A DNA stretch of 64,000 nt from Heliocidaris erythrogramma (lineage: Eukaryota; Echinodermata; Echinoidea; Camarodonta; Echinometridae): NCBI GenBank assembly GCA_025617745.1, contig CM046864.1:27900199-27964198 (forward strand). The letters run 5' to 3'. Below the pieces are notes generated by a model, which was not told where the DNA came from, did not search any database, and saw nothing but the letters and a program-made list of their open reading frames with translations. Each line of letters opens with the position of its first letter. Position 1 is the stretch's first letter. Position numbers and translations under genes: made by a program. This document shows, in pieces, positions 1 through 11,927 of the stretch.

Positions 1-880
1 ATTACGTTTATCAACGCCATCATTAATTATTAAACACCATTGAAATTTGAAGGTGCCTTATTTTTGGAACGAAATGTTACAAGATTAATATCACATCAAC
101 CAGGTTCTTCAAAAGTGATATCATTATGATGATCTTAATTAGTTTGCGAAGGTGGATAGACGGAATATTTGACCAAACATTTATAATTAAATATGGTCAG
201 TAATGAAGTCATAGAATGAGAGGGAGGGAGAGAGAGAGGGGGGGGGGGGGAGAAAATAAATTATAACTTGAAATTAATGTTAAGCTCGAATAATGATGGA
301 TCACGAACATAGAAGCGGTAAAAAAATTGGATAGAATGAAGCAGACATCGTAATGAAAAATATATCTTGAAGTCCCGATGTGTCATTTATACCTTGATTA
401 TCAGGGAAGCAAAATTAAAAAAAAAAAAAAGACAAAACCAAAAAAAAACAAAAAAAACAATCAAAGCGGTGATGTTATAAGCAAAACACCTTTTTTCTAG
501 GAGAGGGGCTATATACCAGCGGTTGTACGGCCATTCTTTTTACTTTAAAATGAACATTTGACCGCGGTCATTAAAAAAACCAAAAAAACATAATTTATTG
601 TTTTGAGTATAAGGCAGAATAAAATGTTTTGAATTTAAAAATCTCACGGAGGTTAGGGACAAAATGTATTTAAATCTTGGTTTGTTTGTTTGCTTTTTTT
701 CTTGGAGGGGGGGGGGGGGTGTATCAGGCCTAAGGATTAATACAGTCGTTATAAGCTCACAGCCCATTTTGAAAATTACACAAACTGGACAAAGAATTAT
801 AATATAATGATATACACACATATTTTATGGCATGGCTTTGTCAAAAAAGTGAAAAAATCTAATTAAATATTCAGAACAAT
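1..880. other. AT-rich intergenic sequence with G runs
   Basis: No coding signal was found. The stretch holds a purine-rich patch ending in a G run near 225-250, an A-rich patch near 415-460 and a second G run near 703-718. Short open frames here are created by homopolymers and have no recognisable domains. Confidence 0.6.
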
Positions 881-884
881 AGTT

Positions 885-1072
885 TTTTTAGGGGGGGGGG
901 GGGGTAGGGACAAAAAAAAAATCGCCAAACTTCAAAAAAACGCTCAGTAAAGGGGTTATGGGGCCCAGTTTTCCTCCATAATTCCCTGACAAGAAAAAAA
1001 AAAAAAGGCGCCAAAAGGGGGGGGGTCCGGACCCCCGCGACCCCCTCTGGATCCGCCTATGCAACTAATTGT
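885..1072. repeat. Dispersed repeat, GGATCCGCC-ended family, copy 1
   Basis: Begins in a G run and ends in CCCTCTGGATCCGCCTATG. It shares several phrases with 7300-7540, including a CTCAGTGAGGGG-like stretch, GGGGTTATGGGG and TTTCCTCCATAA. Related ends (GGCGTATCCAGG, GGCGTACCCAGG, GGCGGATTCAGG) occur at 7215, 18573, 29080 and 48555. No protein is encoded. It is best read as a short non-autonomous element family; its class is unknown. Confidence 0.5.
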
Positions 1073-1344
1073 TGATCCAGTAAGTACAAAATATTCTTTA
1101 TCAGGCTCAAGTTCTTATGATGGCCTTTTGAGGTGACCACTCCATTTGCTGGAACAACCCATGTCCAAAAAATCAATACACTTATGTAATGTCAGAAAGG
1201 TTTCAAGATAAAATTTCTATTGGAGGACATTATTTAGAACAAAAAGAGTTTTAAAAGAAATCTACAGCTATGGCATTATCTGAACTAAAAAAACGAAATA
1301 ATTGACTCTTTTGAAGAAGAAAAAAAATCAATATTCATTTAGAA

Positions 1345-2370
1345 ATTTTGTAGACTTATTGAAAGTCTTCGATACCATCAATCACTCAGTTCTACGAAGA
1401 AAAAAAATTCTGTATATGGAATCCATGGCATAGCACACGATTGGTTCGCCTGTTATCTTAGAAATCGCCTCCAATGCAACAAATTTGACTCGGTCGTCTC
1501 AAACATGTCAAACATGAGTAATATCACAAGTGGTGTACCTCAAGGTCAGTTGTTGGTCCATTACTTTTTTATTATTTATATAAACGACATCTTCAAATCG
1601 ACGGCAACATTAACTTCTGTTCTTTATGCCGACGACACGAATATTTTATATAGTGGATGTAATCTCACTTTACCGTGCAATAATCTTAATCAATAGCTAA
1701 CCCTCGTATGCGAGTGAGTGGTTTAAGGCTAACAAACTATTATGTTAATTTTAAAAAGTGTAACTATATGATCTTTCATAACAATTTACTTAGACAACAT
1801 TTCCAACGTACTACTATACCGAGAGTTGAAAACACCAAATTTCTAGGTGCGCATATCGATAGTTCTATGTCTTGAAAGAAAAAACTATTCGTGAAACAGA
1901 AAGCAAAGTCTCTAAAAACATTGGCATCATTTCTAGACAACGACCTCCGTGTGCGTTACAGTTCTCTTATCGTACTATATCTATTATATTACAACCTGGG
2001 AACTCTCCAACCTCCAAATTACAAAAATTAATCAGTTTACAAAAGGTACTGCTCCCCGTTCTAACGTCGACCATTTGTACAAAGTATTTACTGATATTAA
2101 TAAACATCAGTAAAGCATATTTATGTATGTACAGATGTACAAACAAATTATTTCCTGACGAATTTTGTAACTTATTTCAATTGAATTCAAGTATTCCTAA
2201 ATACGAAACAAGGCGCGCAAATCACATCCATCTACCCAAGCACAGAACCTTATGATTCCAAAATAACATCTTGTACTCGGGACCTAAGCTGTGGAACGTT
2301 TTCCCAGATACATTAAATATCTCTTGCCAGCTTCTCAAGAAGGATGATTTTTTTAAACTTCATCTCACAA
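1345..2370 (+). pseudogene. Decayed non-LTR retrotransposon reverse transcriptase
   Basis: Pieces of one reverse transcriptase lie in order but in different frames. They are an FDTINH-like block near 1370, the GVPQG block near 1530, the catalytic YADDTN motif near 1630, and a C-terminal YSGPKLWN-type block near 2270. These are the standard landmarks of Jockey/CR1-like non-LTR reverse transcriptases. Stops and frameshifts separate them (for example a stop before 1872), so the copy is dead. No endonuclease domain is visible, so it is also 5' truncated. The exact clade was not determined. Confidence 0.8.
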
Positions 2371-2770
2371 ATAACAGTATTAACACACTTCCCCGCCCTC
2401 CATTGGCTCTCTCCGTTTTTTCGCGAATTTCAATTTTCTTTCGTACTCCTTTCTTTTGCACCTCCTTTTTTCTTCTTCCCCCCCCCCCCCTTCTTCTCTC
2501 TATAAAGCTTAGCGGTTTAGGAATGTTTTCCTTTTTCTGTTGTTTCCTTCATTTTTATATATTTATTGTGTACTCTAACCGATATTAGGGAATCCTCGCC
2601 CCTATAGCTATTAATATAGTTGTGTCCTCCAACTATATGTTAGTACTACGATTAATGCATATTTTGTCATATTTTGTTTTAAAAATACATGTACATCATT
2701 AATTCATTTATTACTTTGTATACTTATATTTGAAAATTGGAAATAAAGGTCTGAAATAAAGGAACTGAAA

Positions 2771-2845
2771 CGGAAGAAGAAAAGGAAGAAGAAGAAGAAG
2801 AAGAAGAAGAAGAAGAAGAAGAAGAAGAAGGAGAAGAAGAAGAAA
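2771..2845 (+). repeat. (GAA)n microsatellite
   Basis: A run of about 20 GAA/GAAG units directly follows the A-rich end of the reverse transcriptase fragment. It may have grown from the element tail. Confidence 0.9.
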
Positions 2846-3033
2846 ACATATCCTCGCGTTTAGAATCTCAGCGGCGCCATTTATATCCAGAAGATTGGTG
2901 GTAGGGTTCTTTCAAATGAAAAATTGTGAAAGGAAATTATCAAATACGAGAAAATGATGAAAGTCATTACATGTATGTGATAGAAAATATCACTTGGATT
3001 ATGTATTCCGACTTGTCCAGAAATCACCATTCA

Positions 3034-3180
3034 GGGTCCCGTTTCATAAAACTTGTTATCAGTAACAACTGCTACATTTCTATGACAAATTTGGTCACAG
3101 CCAATCAGATGCAAGGACTTCAGTAGCTTATAACAATTATTGCAACTTGTTATTTATAACAAGTTTTATGAAACAGGGCC
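3034..3180. mobile_element. Short MITE, GTTTCATAAAACTTGTTA termini
   Basis: The two ends are inverted repeats: GTTTCATAAAACTTGTTA on the left and its complement at 3150-3175. They enclose about 90 bp with no coding capacity. Size and structure fit a non-autonomous DNA transposon. A related GTTTCATAAAGC end closes the element at 12118-12403. Confidence 0.75.
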
Positions 3181-3262
3181 AGGTTTGTTGCAGTTTGTTT
3201 GTCTGTTTGTGTCTTGTTGCTGTTTCTTTTGTTTACTGCATGAGTATCATAGGCTTATATCG

Positions 3263-3424
3263 TACACTCTTAGAAATGTTAAAAATCATTAGGTTGGTTA
3301 AAATATGAACCTACCAACTGTTGGTTTTTTTTTAATTATGTGAAATATAATGGGGATTTTTTTTTAAAACCAAAAGTTGGTAGGTTCATATTTTAACCAA
3401 CCTAAAAACTTTTCTGAGAGTGTA
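3263..3424. mobile_element. 162-bp MITE, TACACTCTTAGAAA / TTTCTGAGAGTGTA termini
   Basis: Inverted ends TACACTCT and AGAGTGTA. The internal arms GGTTGGTTAAAATATGAACC and complement (3291-3322 and 3372-3402) make the element a near-complete hairpin. The same end type (TACACTCTTAAAA) bounds the larger element at 15441-16302, so both probably belong to one transposon superfamily. Confidence 0.75.
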
Positions 3425-3684
3425 TAGACAAAATGCACAATTTCCATTGATGCTCAGTTCTGGTGAAAACAATGACGAGTTACTTTATTGTGCTCGAAAA
3501 TAACATACAATGAGACACAATTATGTAAACAACAAAATATTTTTTTTTATACAAAAATGAATTATGATAATTATGTCGGATAAACTTACATTTCCTCTGA
3601 GGTCGTCATAGCTTGTTCATATTGCAAGTTATTAATGTTGCATTTACCACGTATTCTTAAATAATAGTCATTGAAACAATAATT

Positions 3685-4625
3685 GTATCCCCCGGCAGTA
3701 TGCCGGAGGATACTTTGGATTCAGCAGCGTTTCGCCGCCGCCGCCGCGTCACATTCTTGTGTGCGCTCTAGCGGTCACATTTCTCGACGAATTTCTTTCA
3801 GACTTCCTGTGGACGTGTATCTTGGTAAAATCTGGACCCCTATAGTTTCTGGTGATGCTGCCCCCAGTGTTCCGTCTTTTATAGTGTAAAAGGCCATATT
3901 TTTGGGGATAGTTTGTGTGCGCTCTAGCGGTCACATTTCTCAACGGATTTTGTTCAAATTTTGTATGAAGGTGTCTCTTGGTAAAATCTGGAACCCTATA
4001 GATTTTGGTGATGCTGCCCCAGTGTTCCGTCTTTTATAGGGTCAAAGGTCATATTTTGATAGATGTCTTGTGTGTACTCTTGTGTGCGCTCTGGCGGTCA
4101 CATTTCTCAACGGATTTCGTTCAAATTTTGCATGAAGGTGTCTCTTGGTGTAATTTAAAAACCTATAGTGTTTGGTGATGCTGCCACCAGTGTTCCGTCT
4201 TTTATAGGGTCAAAGGTCATACTTCAGGGCATGGCGTGAGTGCACTATGCAGGCCACATTTCTCAACGGATTTTGTTCAAATTTTGTATGGAGATGTATC
4301 TTGGTATAATCTACACATGTTTAATTTTTGGTGATGCTGCCCTCATTGTTCCGTCCTTTATAGGGTCAAAGGTCATTTTTCCATTTCTTGCACTCTAACT
4401 TCTGCATTTCTCGACGGATTTCGTTCAAATTTTGCATGAAGGTGTCCCTTGGTGTAATCTAAAAATCTGTACTTTTTGGTGATGCTGCCACCAGTGTCCC
4501 GTCTTTTATAGGGTCAAAGGTCATACTTCAAGGGATGGCGTGAGTTCACTCTGCAGGCCACATTTCTTGATGGATTTCTTTCAAATTTTGTATGGAGATG
4601 TATCTTGGTATAATCTACACATCTT
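3685..4625. repeat. ~150-bp satellite array 1
   Basis: Diverged tandem units of about 150 bp share the phrases TTGGTGATGCTGCC, GTTCCGTCTTTTATAGGGTC and GGATTTCGTTCAAATTTTG. The array opens with a small palindrome, CCCCGGCAGTATGCCGG. Most units contain GGGTCAAAGGTCA (for example 4039-4051, 4207-4219 and 4511-4523). Same family as 9387-10733. Short open frames across it are by-products of the repeat. Confidence 0.85.
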
Positions 4626-4861
4626 TACTGTTCAAGGGGTCTCAACTCCGCTTCAGCATCCGGCTTTCCATGGGGGCATTTCCGGCGGGTCAAAAATGCA
4701 CACTGCTCCCACTTTTCATGTATTAGCCTATGATTTTAGCCGGCGCGCAGCGCGTAAAGTTATTGAAATTATATATTTGAATATTCATGAGCTTTTATAA
4801 CTAATTAACATAAAATTAAACTGTACTTAGGCGTATATTGTACTTTTGCAGCAAAAATGTG

Positions 4862-5172
4862 CAGAAGAAGAACTAGAAGACAAAGATAAAGAAGGAGAAG
4901 AAAAAAAGAAGAGGAAGAAGATGAAATAGAAGATGAAGAAGAAAAAAGAAGAGGACGAGGAAAAGGAAGAAAAGGAAGATGAAGAAAAGAAGACGAAAAA
5001 GAAGATGAAGATGAAAAGGAAGTGCAAGAGGAAGAAGAAAAAAAAGATGAAGAAAAAAATGAAGAGGAAGAGGAGGAAGAAGAGGAAGAGGAAGAGGAGG
5101 AATAAGAAGAAGAAGAAGAAGAAAAAGAAGAAGAAGAACAAGAAGAAGAACAAGAAGAGGAAGAAGAAGCCC
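4862..5172 (+). repeat. Long GA/GAAG purine tract
   Basis: About 310 bases that are almost purely purine on the plus strand. The tract yields artificial Lys/Glu-rich plus-strand frames and Phe/Leu-rich minus-strand frames. It is not coding. A related CTT-rich pyrimidine patch lies at 5456-5515, on the other side of a C run, giving a mirror-like arrangement that could form triplex DNA. Confidence 0.85.
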
Positions 5173-5320
5173 TCCTTCGATATTGAATTTCCCTTCATTG
5201 AACACTTTTCTTGTGCCTTGCAGATCTGGCATATCATATCTCAAGTAAAAGTACAAAGGGAAAATTCGCTCCCCATGACCTCATATATGTACCACCATGC
5301 ACTGGCTTCTGGTGCATGTA

Positions 5321-5345
5321 CCCCCCCCCCCCCCCCCCCCCCCCC
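5321..5345 (+). repeat. Poly-C run of about 25
   Basis: One of the longest of roughly twenty G or C homopolymers in the window. It is followed by CACACA and an A/C-rich stretch. Confidence 0.9.
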
Positions 5346-5929
5346 ACACACACATAAAAAACCCAAAACAAAACAAAAACACACCAAACAAAAACAACAA
5401 AAAAGGCACAAAACAAAACCCAACAGACAAACCTAAAAAATCTGATTTGATTTTTGTCTTCTTCTTCTTCCTCTTCTTTTTCTTCATCTTCTTCTTTTTT
5501 CTTCATCTTCTTGTAAAATGAGTCCATCAACAGAAAACCAACACAATTCAGTCTATCATCCAGTTATTCAAGGTTGCATAAGGCTGTATTTACACCAATC
5601 CACCTTCACACTTCAGAACACATGCCATATTGTGCCTGCATCATCATCAGCATCACCACATCTTTCACAAAATTATGGGGGGAAAAAACAAATAGAAGTT
5701 TCTCAGTGTGAAATGATGTTTATTAAACTAACTCACTTATCAACATAAAAGTTAATGCTCTTTCGAAATGCAATATACAGATTATAACATATTGTTCATG
5801 GACAACAAATCACGGGGCAGGTGAGGGGGCGGCATACCAATTGCTATTTTATTTCAGTTTGTAAGCAAACAAGTTCAAGTTTTTTTTTCTAGTGACATCC
5901 GATATATAGGTGGATTATAATGTATATCC

Positions 5930-6190
5930 ATGTACATCCCTTCAATCTATCATCAGAATATACAAGACATAAAAGTCCAAAGAGACCACCTTACTGCCCA
6001 AAATGATGAGGCGATGTTTGTCCAAATATTGGTAGTTTTGAAAATTTCGGGGAGGGCTGAAACTCCCAAGCGCCTGATTCGTTTGCCTAGAAACATGCCC
6101 CAGATTGATGGCACAACCATTGCACAGATGATAAAAAGGAAGAAATTACAGATTATAGAACCATTTGCGTTTCAAGAAAAATTATCATAG
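5930..6190 (+). other. Unrecognised open frame, 86 codons
   Basis: An uninterrupted frame of mixed composition that is not low complexity. It has a basic C-terminal half (MIKRKK) and no recognised motif. There is no clear splice acceptor at its start and it ends in an ordinary stop. It could be a terminal exon, a transposon fragment or chance. The rest of 5520-7210 shows nothing beyond A/T-rich sequence and a C15-A14 run at 6774. Confidence 0.2.
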
Positions 6191-7211
6191 CTATCGCAGG
6201 ATAGCTTCAAGAATTTGATGAAAGGGATTATCACTTATTAAGGTTGAAGATCAAATAAATATGATTACATCTTAATGCACTACTTATGCATACAATTATA
6301 AACACACGTTGCATTAAAGATGATGAACTAAAATCATATTTCACAATGTAGTCATGCCACATTTTTCTAACTCTATTTCTAAATTACAATGAAATTAAAA
6401 GGAAAATTATTTGATTTTGAAAATATATTGGTTATAGTTTGAATTTAAATTACTGCATTATTCTGAGGTGACATGATAACTGACTGTACTTAAAAGGTTT
6501 TTATCAAATATTTTTTTGAAGTGTGAAAAGAATTTAGAATTAGGCTGAAGATTAATCACTTTCACATAATCATGTTTCAAATGGGCCAATCGTACCAACT
6601 GCAATATATTTTTAATTACGTGTACATGGACATGTACACCTACAAGAGGTAAATCCGATGTAAAATTTAGTCTTTGCTTTTATTTCGAAATTACGAATTA
6701 GGGGGTGTATCTATAAATCATCTTGAAGTGAAATGTCAAGTGATTGCAATAAGGGCCATTCAACCCTGAACCACCCCCCCCCCCCCCCCAAAAAAAAAAA
6801 AAAATGAAAAAATGAAAAAATGCAAAAAAATTATGAAAAAAAAAATGGAAAAATAAATAAATGAAAGTTACATCCGTTTGTTTCCCCTTTGAATAATATG
6901 TTAGCTCTTTCTTTTGACCCAAACTTTGACATTCAATTTCCAGCTCAGAAATAGCGTTCCTGACATTTAGAATAAATGTAATTGCCATTATGTAAATGAG
7001 CAATAAATCTCGATTAAACTTTATGTTTAAATGATAATAAATATAAAAATACTTCCGTCATAAAAATGACTCCGTTACTTGACACGTAACAAGCAATGTA
7101 ACTGATGAGCTTCCTTGGACAACCTGCATTATAAACACAAAAAGAAAGGACAAACAAAAATTAAACTTCTTGTAGACTGTGGACTGGATTTTAAAGAAGG
7201 AAACAAAAATG

Positions 7212-7540
7212 GGTACATCTATCCAGGGGCGGATTCAGGATTTTGTATAATAAGGGGGGGGGGGGGGGAGGGGGCATACAAATACTGGATTGTCAACTTT
7301 GGGAAACTGCTAGGAGGGAGATCCGTATATTGTTTGGTCTTGCCAGCCCTCCAAATATCGCTCAGTGAGGGGAGGGGGGAGGGGGGTTATGGGGTCCTGT
7401 TTCCCTCCATAAATATCTGACACGAAAACTAAACAAGAACAAAAACAAAAACAAAAAAGGTTTTCCGTTCTAAAAGGGGGGCACAATGCATACTGTTGTT
7501 TGAAAGGGGGGGGGCACGGGCCGGGATTGTTCCCCCCCCA
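7212..7540. repeat. GGATCCGCC-type dispersed repeat, copy 2
   Basis: Starts AGGGGCGGATTCAGGA, then a G run. It contains CTCAGTGAGGGGAGGGG and GGGTCCTGTTTCCCTCCATAA, matching copy 1 at 885-1072 in the same order. It ends in C and A runs. It explains all the short frames found here. Confidence 0.5.
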
Positions 7541-7932
7541 AAAAAAAAAAAAAAAAAAAAAAAAAACAAACAAAAAAAACAAACAAACAAACAAACAAAA
7601 AACCCCACCACTGCATTTGTTCTTCCTTCTTAATTATAGAAATGTAAATCTAAGTTTAAATCATTTAACAGACGTACATATTTTCATTTTCCATTCCAAA
7701 TTTGATCCTAGACCAAGGCATTTAGTAAACTTTAAAACGGCTAAATAAAAATATTAAATTTACTGGACTTTAGAATTTTGATTTTGACTGCACAGACTAT
7801 GTCGGTAGAAATCTAAGTCTATTAATAATAAGATCTAATCTTACAGAGCTACTACTAAGACTAAGCAATGGAATATTGAAATTTACACCAATTATGTGGG
7901 CTTAGAGGTCTACATTTAAAAAAAAAAATTAC

Positions 7933-8576
7933 CTTTCCAGTTCAACTTGGGTTTCCTGCAGTGAGTGGATGACAATAATCTACAGCCCAGCCCCAGGTAG
8001 GGTCTATAAGTTTTTAGTATCACGATATTGAATGATCTGGTCCTGGTCCCTCTGTGTTTCTCTACTTCTGTCCAAGGCAATAGCTCTGCAATCAAAAGAG
8101 AACAAGAGGTTATAATCATAGTAGTAATTAAAAGCATGCCACAGATCTACTGTTTAAATTAATAATATTACTCGCACATGAAGGCCCTATGTACTCTCTC
8201 GTCTCAGTGACAGTGGTGACTCGTCATGGTTGTCACTACAGAGTACACAAAATAAATTGGGACAGCTCTCAGTAGCAGCATAAGGTTATAAGGTAATAAA
8301 GAACATTTTAATCTGGTCCAGCATGATTCAGGACATTATCATTCAAATTCTAAGTTGATCTTTCTAGACCCTCCTTAAACAAAGTTCAAGGCGAGGCCGA
8401 GGGCCTAACTCTAAGTCTAAGGTAGGCCTAGAATAGATCCAGGCTATCGTAGCCGTAGGCAAAGCGCAGTTAGCCGGCCAGGATCGGCGCACCCAAAACT
8501 AAACAGACCGCTCGGCAAGATCTTACCCGGCGCGGCCCAGCTCCCCAGAGTGAGGATCTTGCGCATTCAGTGTCAT
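7933..8576 (-). CDS. Possible small two-exon transcript, 43-codon frame, unrecognised
   Basis: On the minus strand an exon at 7933-8085 is bounded by a good acceptor (TTTGATTGCAG) and a donor (AAAG/GTAATT). Upstream, a donor GCCGG/GTAAGA lies at 8526. An ATG at 8576 reads 16 codons plus 2 nt to that donor. It then continues in phase after splicing for 26 more codons (including RSRETQRDQDQ) to a stop at 8004. The stop sits 71 nt before another donor, so this may be an untranslated or non-coding exon. No family is recognised. Confidence 0.3.
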
Positions 8577-9054
8577 GATCAATCTTGAACAGGTCCACAT
8601 CTACCGCAGATTGTCGGTAATGAAGCCATGCACTTTACTTTTTAGGCTTGAGCACTATCATAATATGCAGATCTTCGGAAAATATCTGATCTTCTCGAAA
8701 AATATTACAAGTAGACTATTCAAAATGACCGTTTTAGAGTTCAATCAAAGATAATAATTTTGTTTTGTCATGCATGAGAAGGGGGACTGGGTGGGATGTG
8801 GGATAATACGTTTTGTACAGTGAACTCACTAGCAGCCACGACGAACACATCCCAATTATTAAGAGGAATGTTAAACAAAATACATATTTACTTACATTTC
8901 ATGGCATCATACGGCATTACTTTGATGAGAATGTCCACCGGAGAATTTTCTGCTTTCGTGAGACTTACAAGACAAACTCCTTCTAAAACAGAAAATTCTC
9001 GAAAAACAAAGTTTTTTTGAGATTTGTGTTGAAATGGCACAAAAGTAGCACTAC

Positions 9055-9075
9055 CCGCACGGCCGCCATTTTCCC
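9055..9075 (-). promoter_or_regulatory. YY1-like AAAATGGCGGCC motif
   Basis: The minus strand reads AAAATGGCGGCC, which matches the YY1 consensus and often overlaps the start codon of housekeeping genes. It lies about 490 bp upstream of the possible minus-strand transcript ending at 7933. It could be that gene's promoter or an upstream exon. Confidence 0.3.
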
Positions 9076-9386
9076 TATTTCGTGTCCAAATCGTAGGGAA
9101 TTGTGGGAATGAAAAAAATGAATTATGTATGATCTTATACATAAAACATTATGTTAATATGAGCCACTAACCAATCATCGAACAGTATTTGACGAGCTTT
9201 TGACGTCATTCCTCATGAATAAACATTTATTGAAATTGACCCTCCTAGCTCACTGTTCAAATTGGCCAAAGCTCCCACAATGCATCCAATGCAAAGCCTA
9301 TGGAATGTCAAAGGTCAGATTTTAGCTGGCCCTCTAGCCCTCCTTCGGAGGGCATACTGTGTATGATCGAATCTCTTTGTTACTGT

Positions 9387-10733
9387 TTGGTGATGCTGCC
9401 CTCATTGTTCCGTCCTTTATAGGGTCAAAGCTCATTTGTCCCTTTTGTGCACTCTTACTTCTGCATTTCTTGACGGATTTCATTCAAATTTTGTATGGAG
9501 ATGTATCTTGGTATAATCTACACATATTTAATTTTTGGTGATGCTGCCCTCATTGTTCCGTCCTTTATATAGGGTCAAAGGTCATTTTTCCATTTCTTGC
9601 ACTCTTACTTCTTCATTTCTTGACGGATTTCGTTCAAATTTTGCATGAAGGTGTCTCTTGGTGTAATCTAAAAACCTATAGTTTTTGGTGATGCTGCCAC
9701 CAGTGTTCCGTCTTTTATAGGGTCAAAGGTCATACTTCAGGGCATGGCGTGAGTGCACTCTGCAGGCCACATTTCTTGATGGATTTCCTTCAAATTTTGT
9801 ATGGAGATGTATCTTGGTATAATCTACACATCTTTACTGTTTGGTGATGCTGCCCTCATTGTTCCGTCCTTTATAGGGTCAAAGCTCATTTGTCCCTTTT
9901 GTGCACTCTTACTTCTGCATTTCTTGACGGATTTCATTCAAATTTTGTATGGAGATGTATCTTGGTATAATCTACACATATTTAATTTTTGGTGATGCTG
10001 CCCTCATTGTTCCGTCCTTTATAGGGTCAAAGGTCATTTTTCCATTTCTTGCACTCTTCTTCATTTCTTGACGGATTTCGTTCAAATTTTGCATGAAGGT
10101 GTCTCTTGGTGTAATCTAAAAACCTATAGTTTTTGGTGATGCTGCCACCAGTGTTCCGTCTTTTATAGGGTCAAAGGTCATACTTCAGGGCATGGCGTGA
10201 GTGCACTCTGCAGGCCACATTTCTTGATGGATTTCCTTCAAATTTTGTATGGAGATGTATCTTGGTATAATCTACACATCTTTACTGTTTGGTGATGCTG
10301 CCCTCGTTGTTCCGTCCTTTATAGGGTCAAAGCTCATTTGTCCCTTTTGTGCACTCTTACTTCTGCATTTCTTGACGGATTTCATTCAAATTTTGTATGG
10401 AGATGTATCTTGGTATAATCTACACATATTTTATTTTTGGTGATGCTGCCCTCATTGTTCCGTCCTTTATAGGGTCAAAGGTCATTTTTCCATTTCTTGC
10501 ATTCTTCTGCATTTCTTGACGGATTTCGTTCAAATTTTGCATGAAGGTGTCTCTTGGTGTAATCTAAAAACCTATAGTTTTTGGTGATGCTGCCACCAGT
10601 GTTCCGTCTTTTATAGGGTCAAAGGTCATACTTCAGGGCATGGCGTGAGTGCACTCTGCAGGCCACATTTCTTGATGGATTTCTTTCAAATTTTGTATGG
10701 AGATGTATCTTGGTATATCTCTCAACACATTTC
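9387..10733. repeat. Satellite array 2 with 446-bp higher-order repeat
   Basis: Three subunit types of about 149 bp repeat in the order A-B-C three times. A carries GGGTCAAAGCTCATTTG, B carries GGTCATTTTTCC and C carries CATACTTCAGGGCATGG. Copies repeat with a period of 442-448 bp and differ at very few positions, far less than the A, B and C types differ from one another. The array starts just after the palindrome CCCTCCTTCGGAGGG. Identical peptides recur in translation but are repeat artefacts. Confidence 0.9.
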
Positions 10734-10849
10734 TTTCAAATTTTATATGAAGATGTGTCTTAGTGAAACCTACACATCTAATTTCTACACCATCCTTTTG
10801 TTTGAGGGAGGGGATGGGGGAGGGTCTTTGTCCCTCCTTCAAATTGCTG

Positions 10850-11663
10850 CCCCCCCCCCCCCTTCAACAAGTCTGGCTATGCCATTGCTTGACTAACATA
10901 AATGGAAATTGGACAATATGCATGATATGCTTAAAGGCCAAGTCCATCCTAACAAAAAGTTGATTTGAATAAATAGACAAAAATCCAACAATCATAACAC
11001 TGAAAATTTCATCAAAATAGGATGTAAAATAAGAAAGTTATGGTATTTTAAAGTTTCGCTTAATTTCGCAAAACAGTTATATGCACATCCTGCTCAGTAT
11101 GGAAATGAGGGAACAGTATGAAAATGAGGGAACCAGTGACGTCACCCACTCACTATTTCTTTTGTATTTTATTATGTGAAATATAGAATATTTTAATTTC
11201 TGCAGATTTCACAATTAGGAAGCTCTCATTGAATTGTGTATAGGTTGCAACAATGGCAATTACACATGTTCAGCGAGGAATCAAACCTTGTTCCACGTTA
11301 TAACAAGGAAAAACTAAAATATTTCATATTTCATGTTATAAAATACAAAAGAAATAGTGAGTGGGTGACGTCACTGGTTCCCTCATTTCCATACTGTTCC
11401 CTCATTTCCATACTGAGCAGGATGTGCATATAACTGTTTTGCGAAATTAAGCGAAACTTTAAAATACCATAACTTTCTTATTTTACATCCTATTTTGATG
11501 AAATTTTCAGTGTTATGATTGTTGGATTTTTGTCTATTTATTCAAATCAACTTTTTGTTAGGATGGACTTGGCCTTTAAGCATATCATGCATATTGTCCA
11601 ATTTCCATTTATGTTAGTCAAGCAATGGCATAGCCAGACTTGTTGAAGGGGGGGGGGGGGGGG
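10850..11663. mobile_element. Foldback element, ~350-bp arms
   Basis: Left arm 10850-11202 and right arm 11308-11663 are near-perfect inverted copies. Both contain AAAGGCCAAGTCCATCC and both end outwardly in a homopolymer (C on the left, G on the right), so the element runs CCCC...GGGG. The spacer is about 105 bp. There is no coding capacity. The GGCCAAGTCCATCC sequence belongs to a very common marine-invertebrate repeat (from memory). Confidence 0.85.
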
Positions 11664-11927
11664 TGACACACAAAATCACAGTGTCACGTAGTTACACACA
11701 CACACACACGCTAAGTTCTGTGGATGACCTTTCTTTAAAGGATGGACGGGAAGGGGGACATAATGGTCCCCTCATGCACCCCGTGGCTACGCCTGTGACT
11801 GTAAATGACCACAGGTTAATCAAAGCGAATCATATATTTCCATTACAAAAGTTACAAATCCTTGATAATATTATAATTAAATAACATTATTATAAAATAA
11901 TATAAATATTATCATGATATATTGTGG

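Noticed and set aside
3685..4625. CRISPR-like array
   Set aside because: Units are long diverged tandem repeats in animal DNA, with no short repeats with unique spacers and no cas genes.
4827..5530. Lys/Glu-rich and Phe/Leu-rich frames
   Set aside because: Direct consequence of purine tracts and a C run; no protein signal.
9359..10443. Identical 60-64-codon frames repeated three times
   Set aside because: By-products of the 446-bp satellite repeat, not a gene family.
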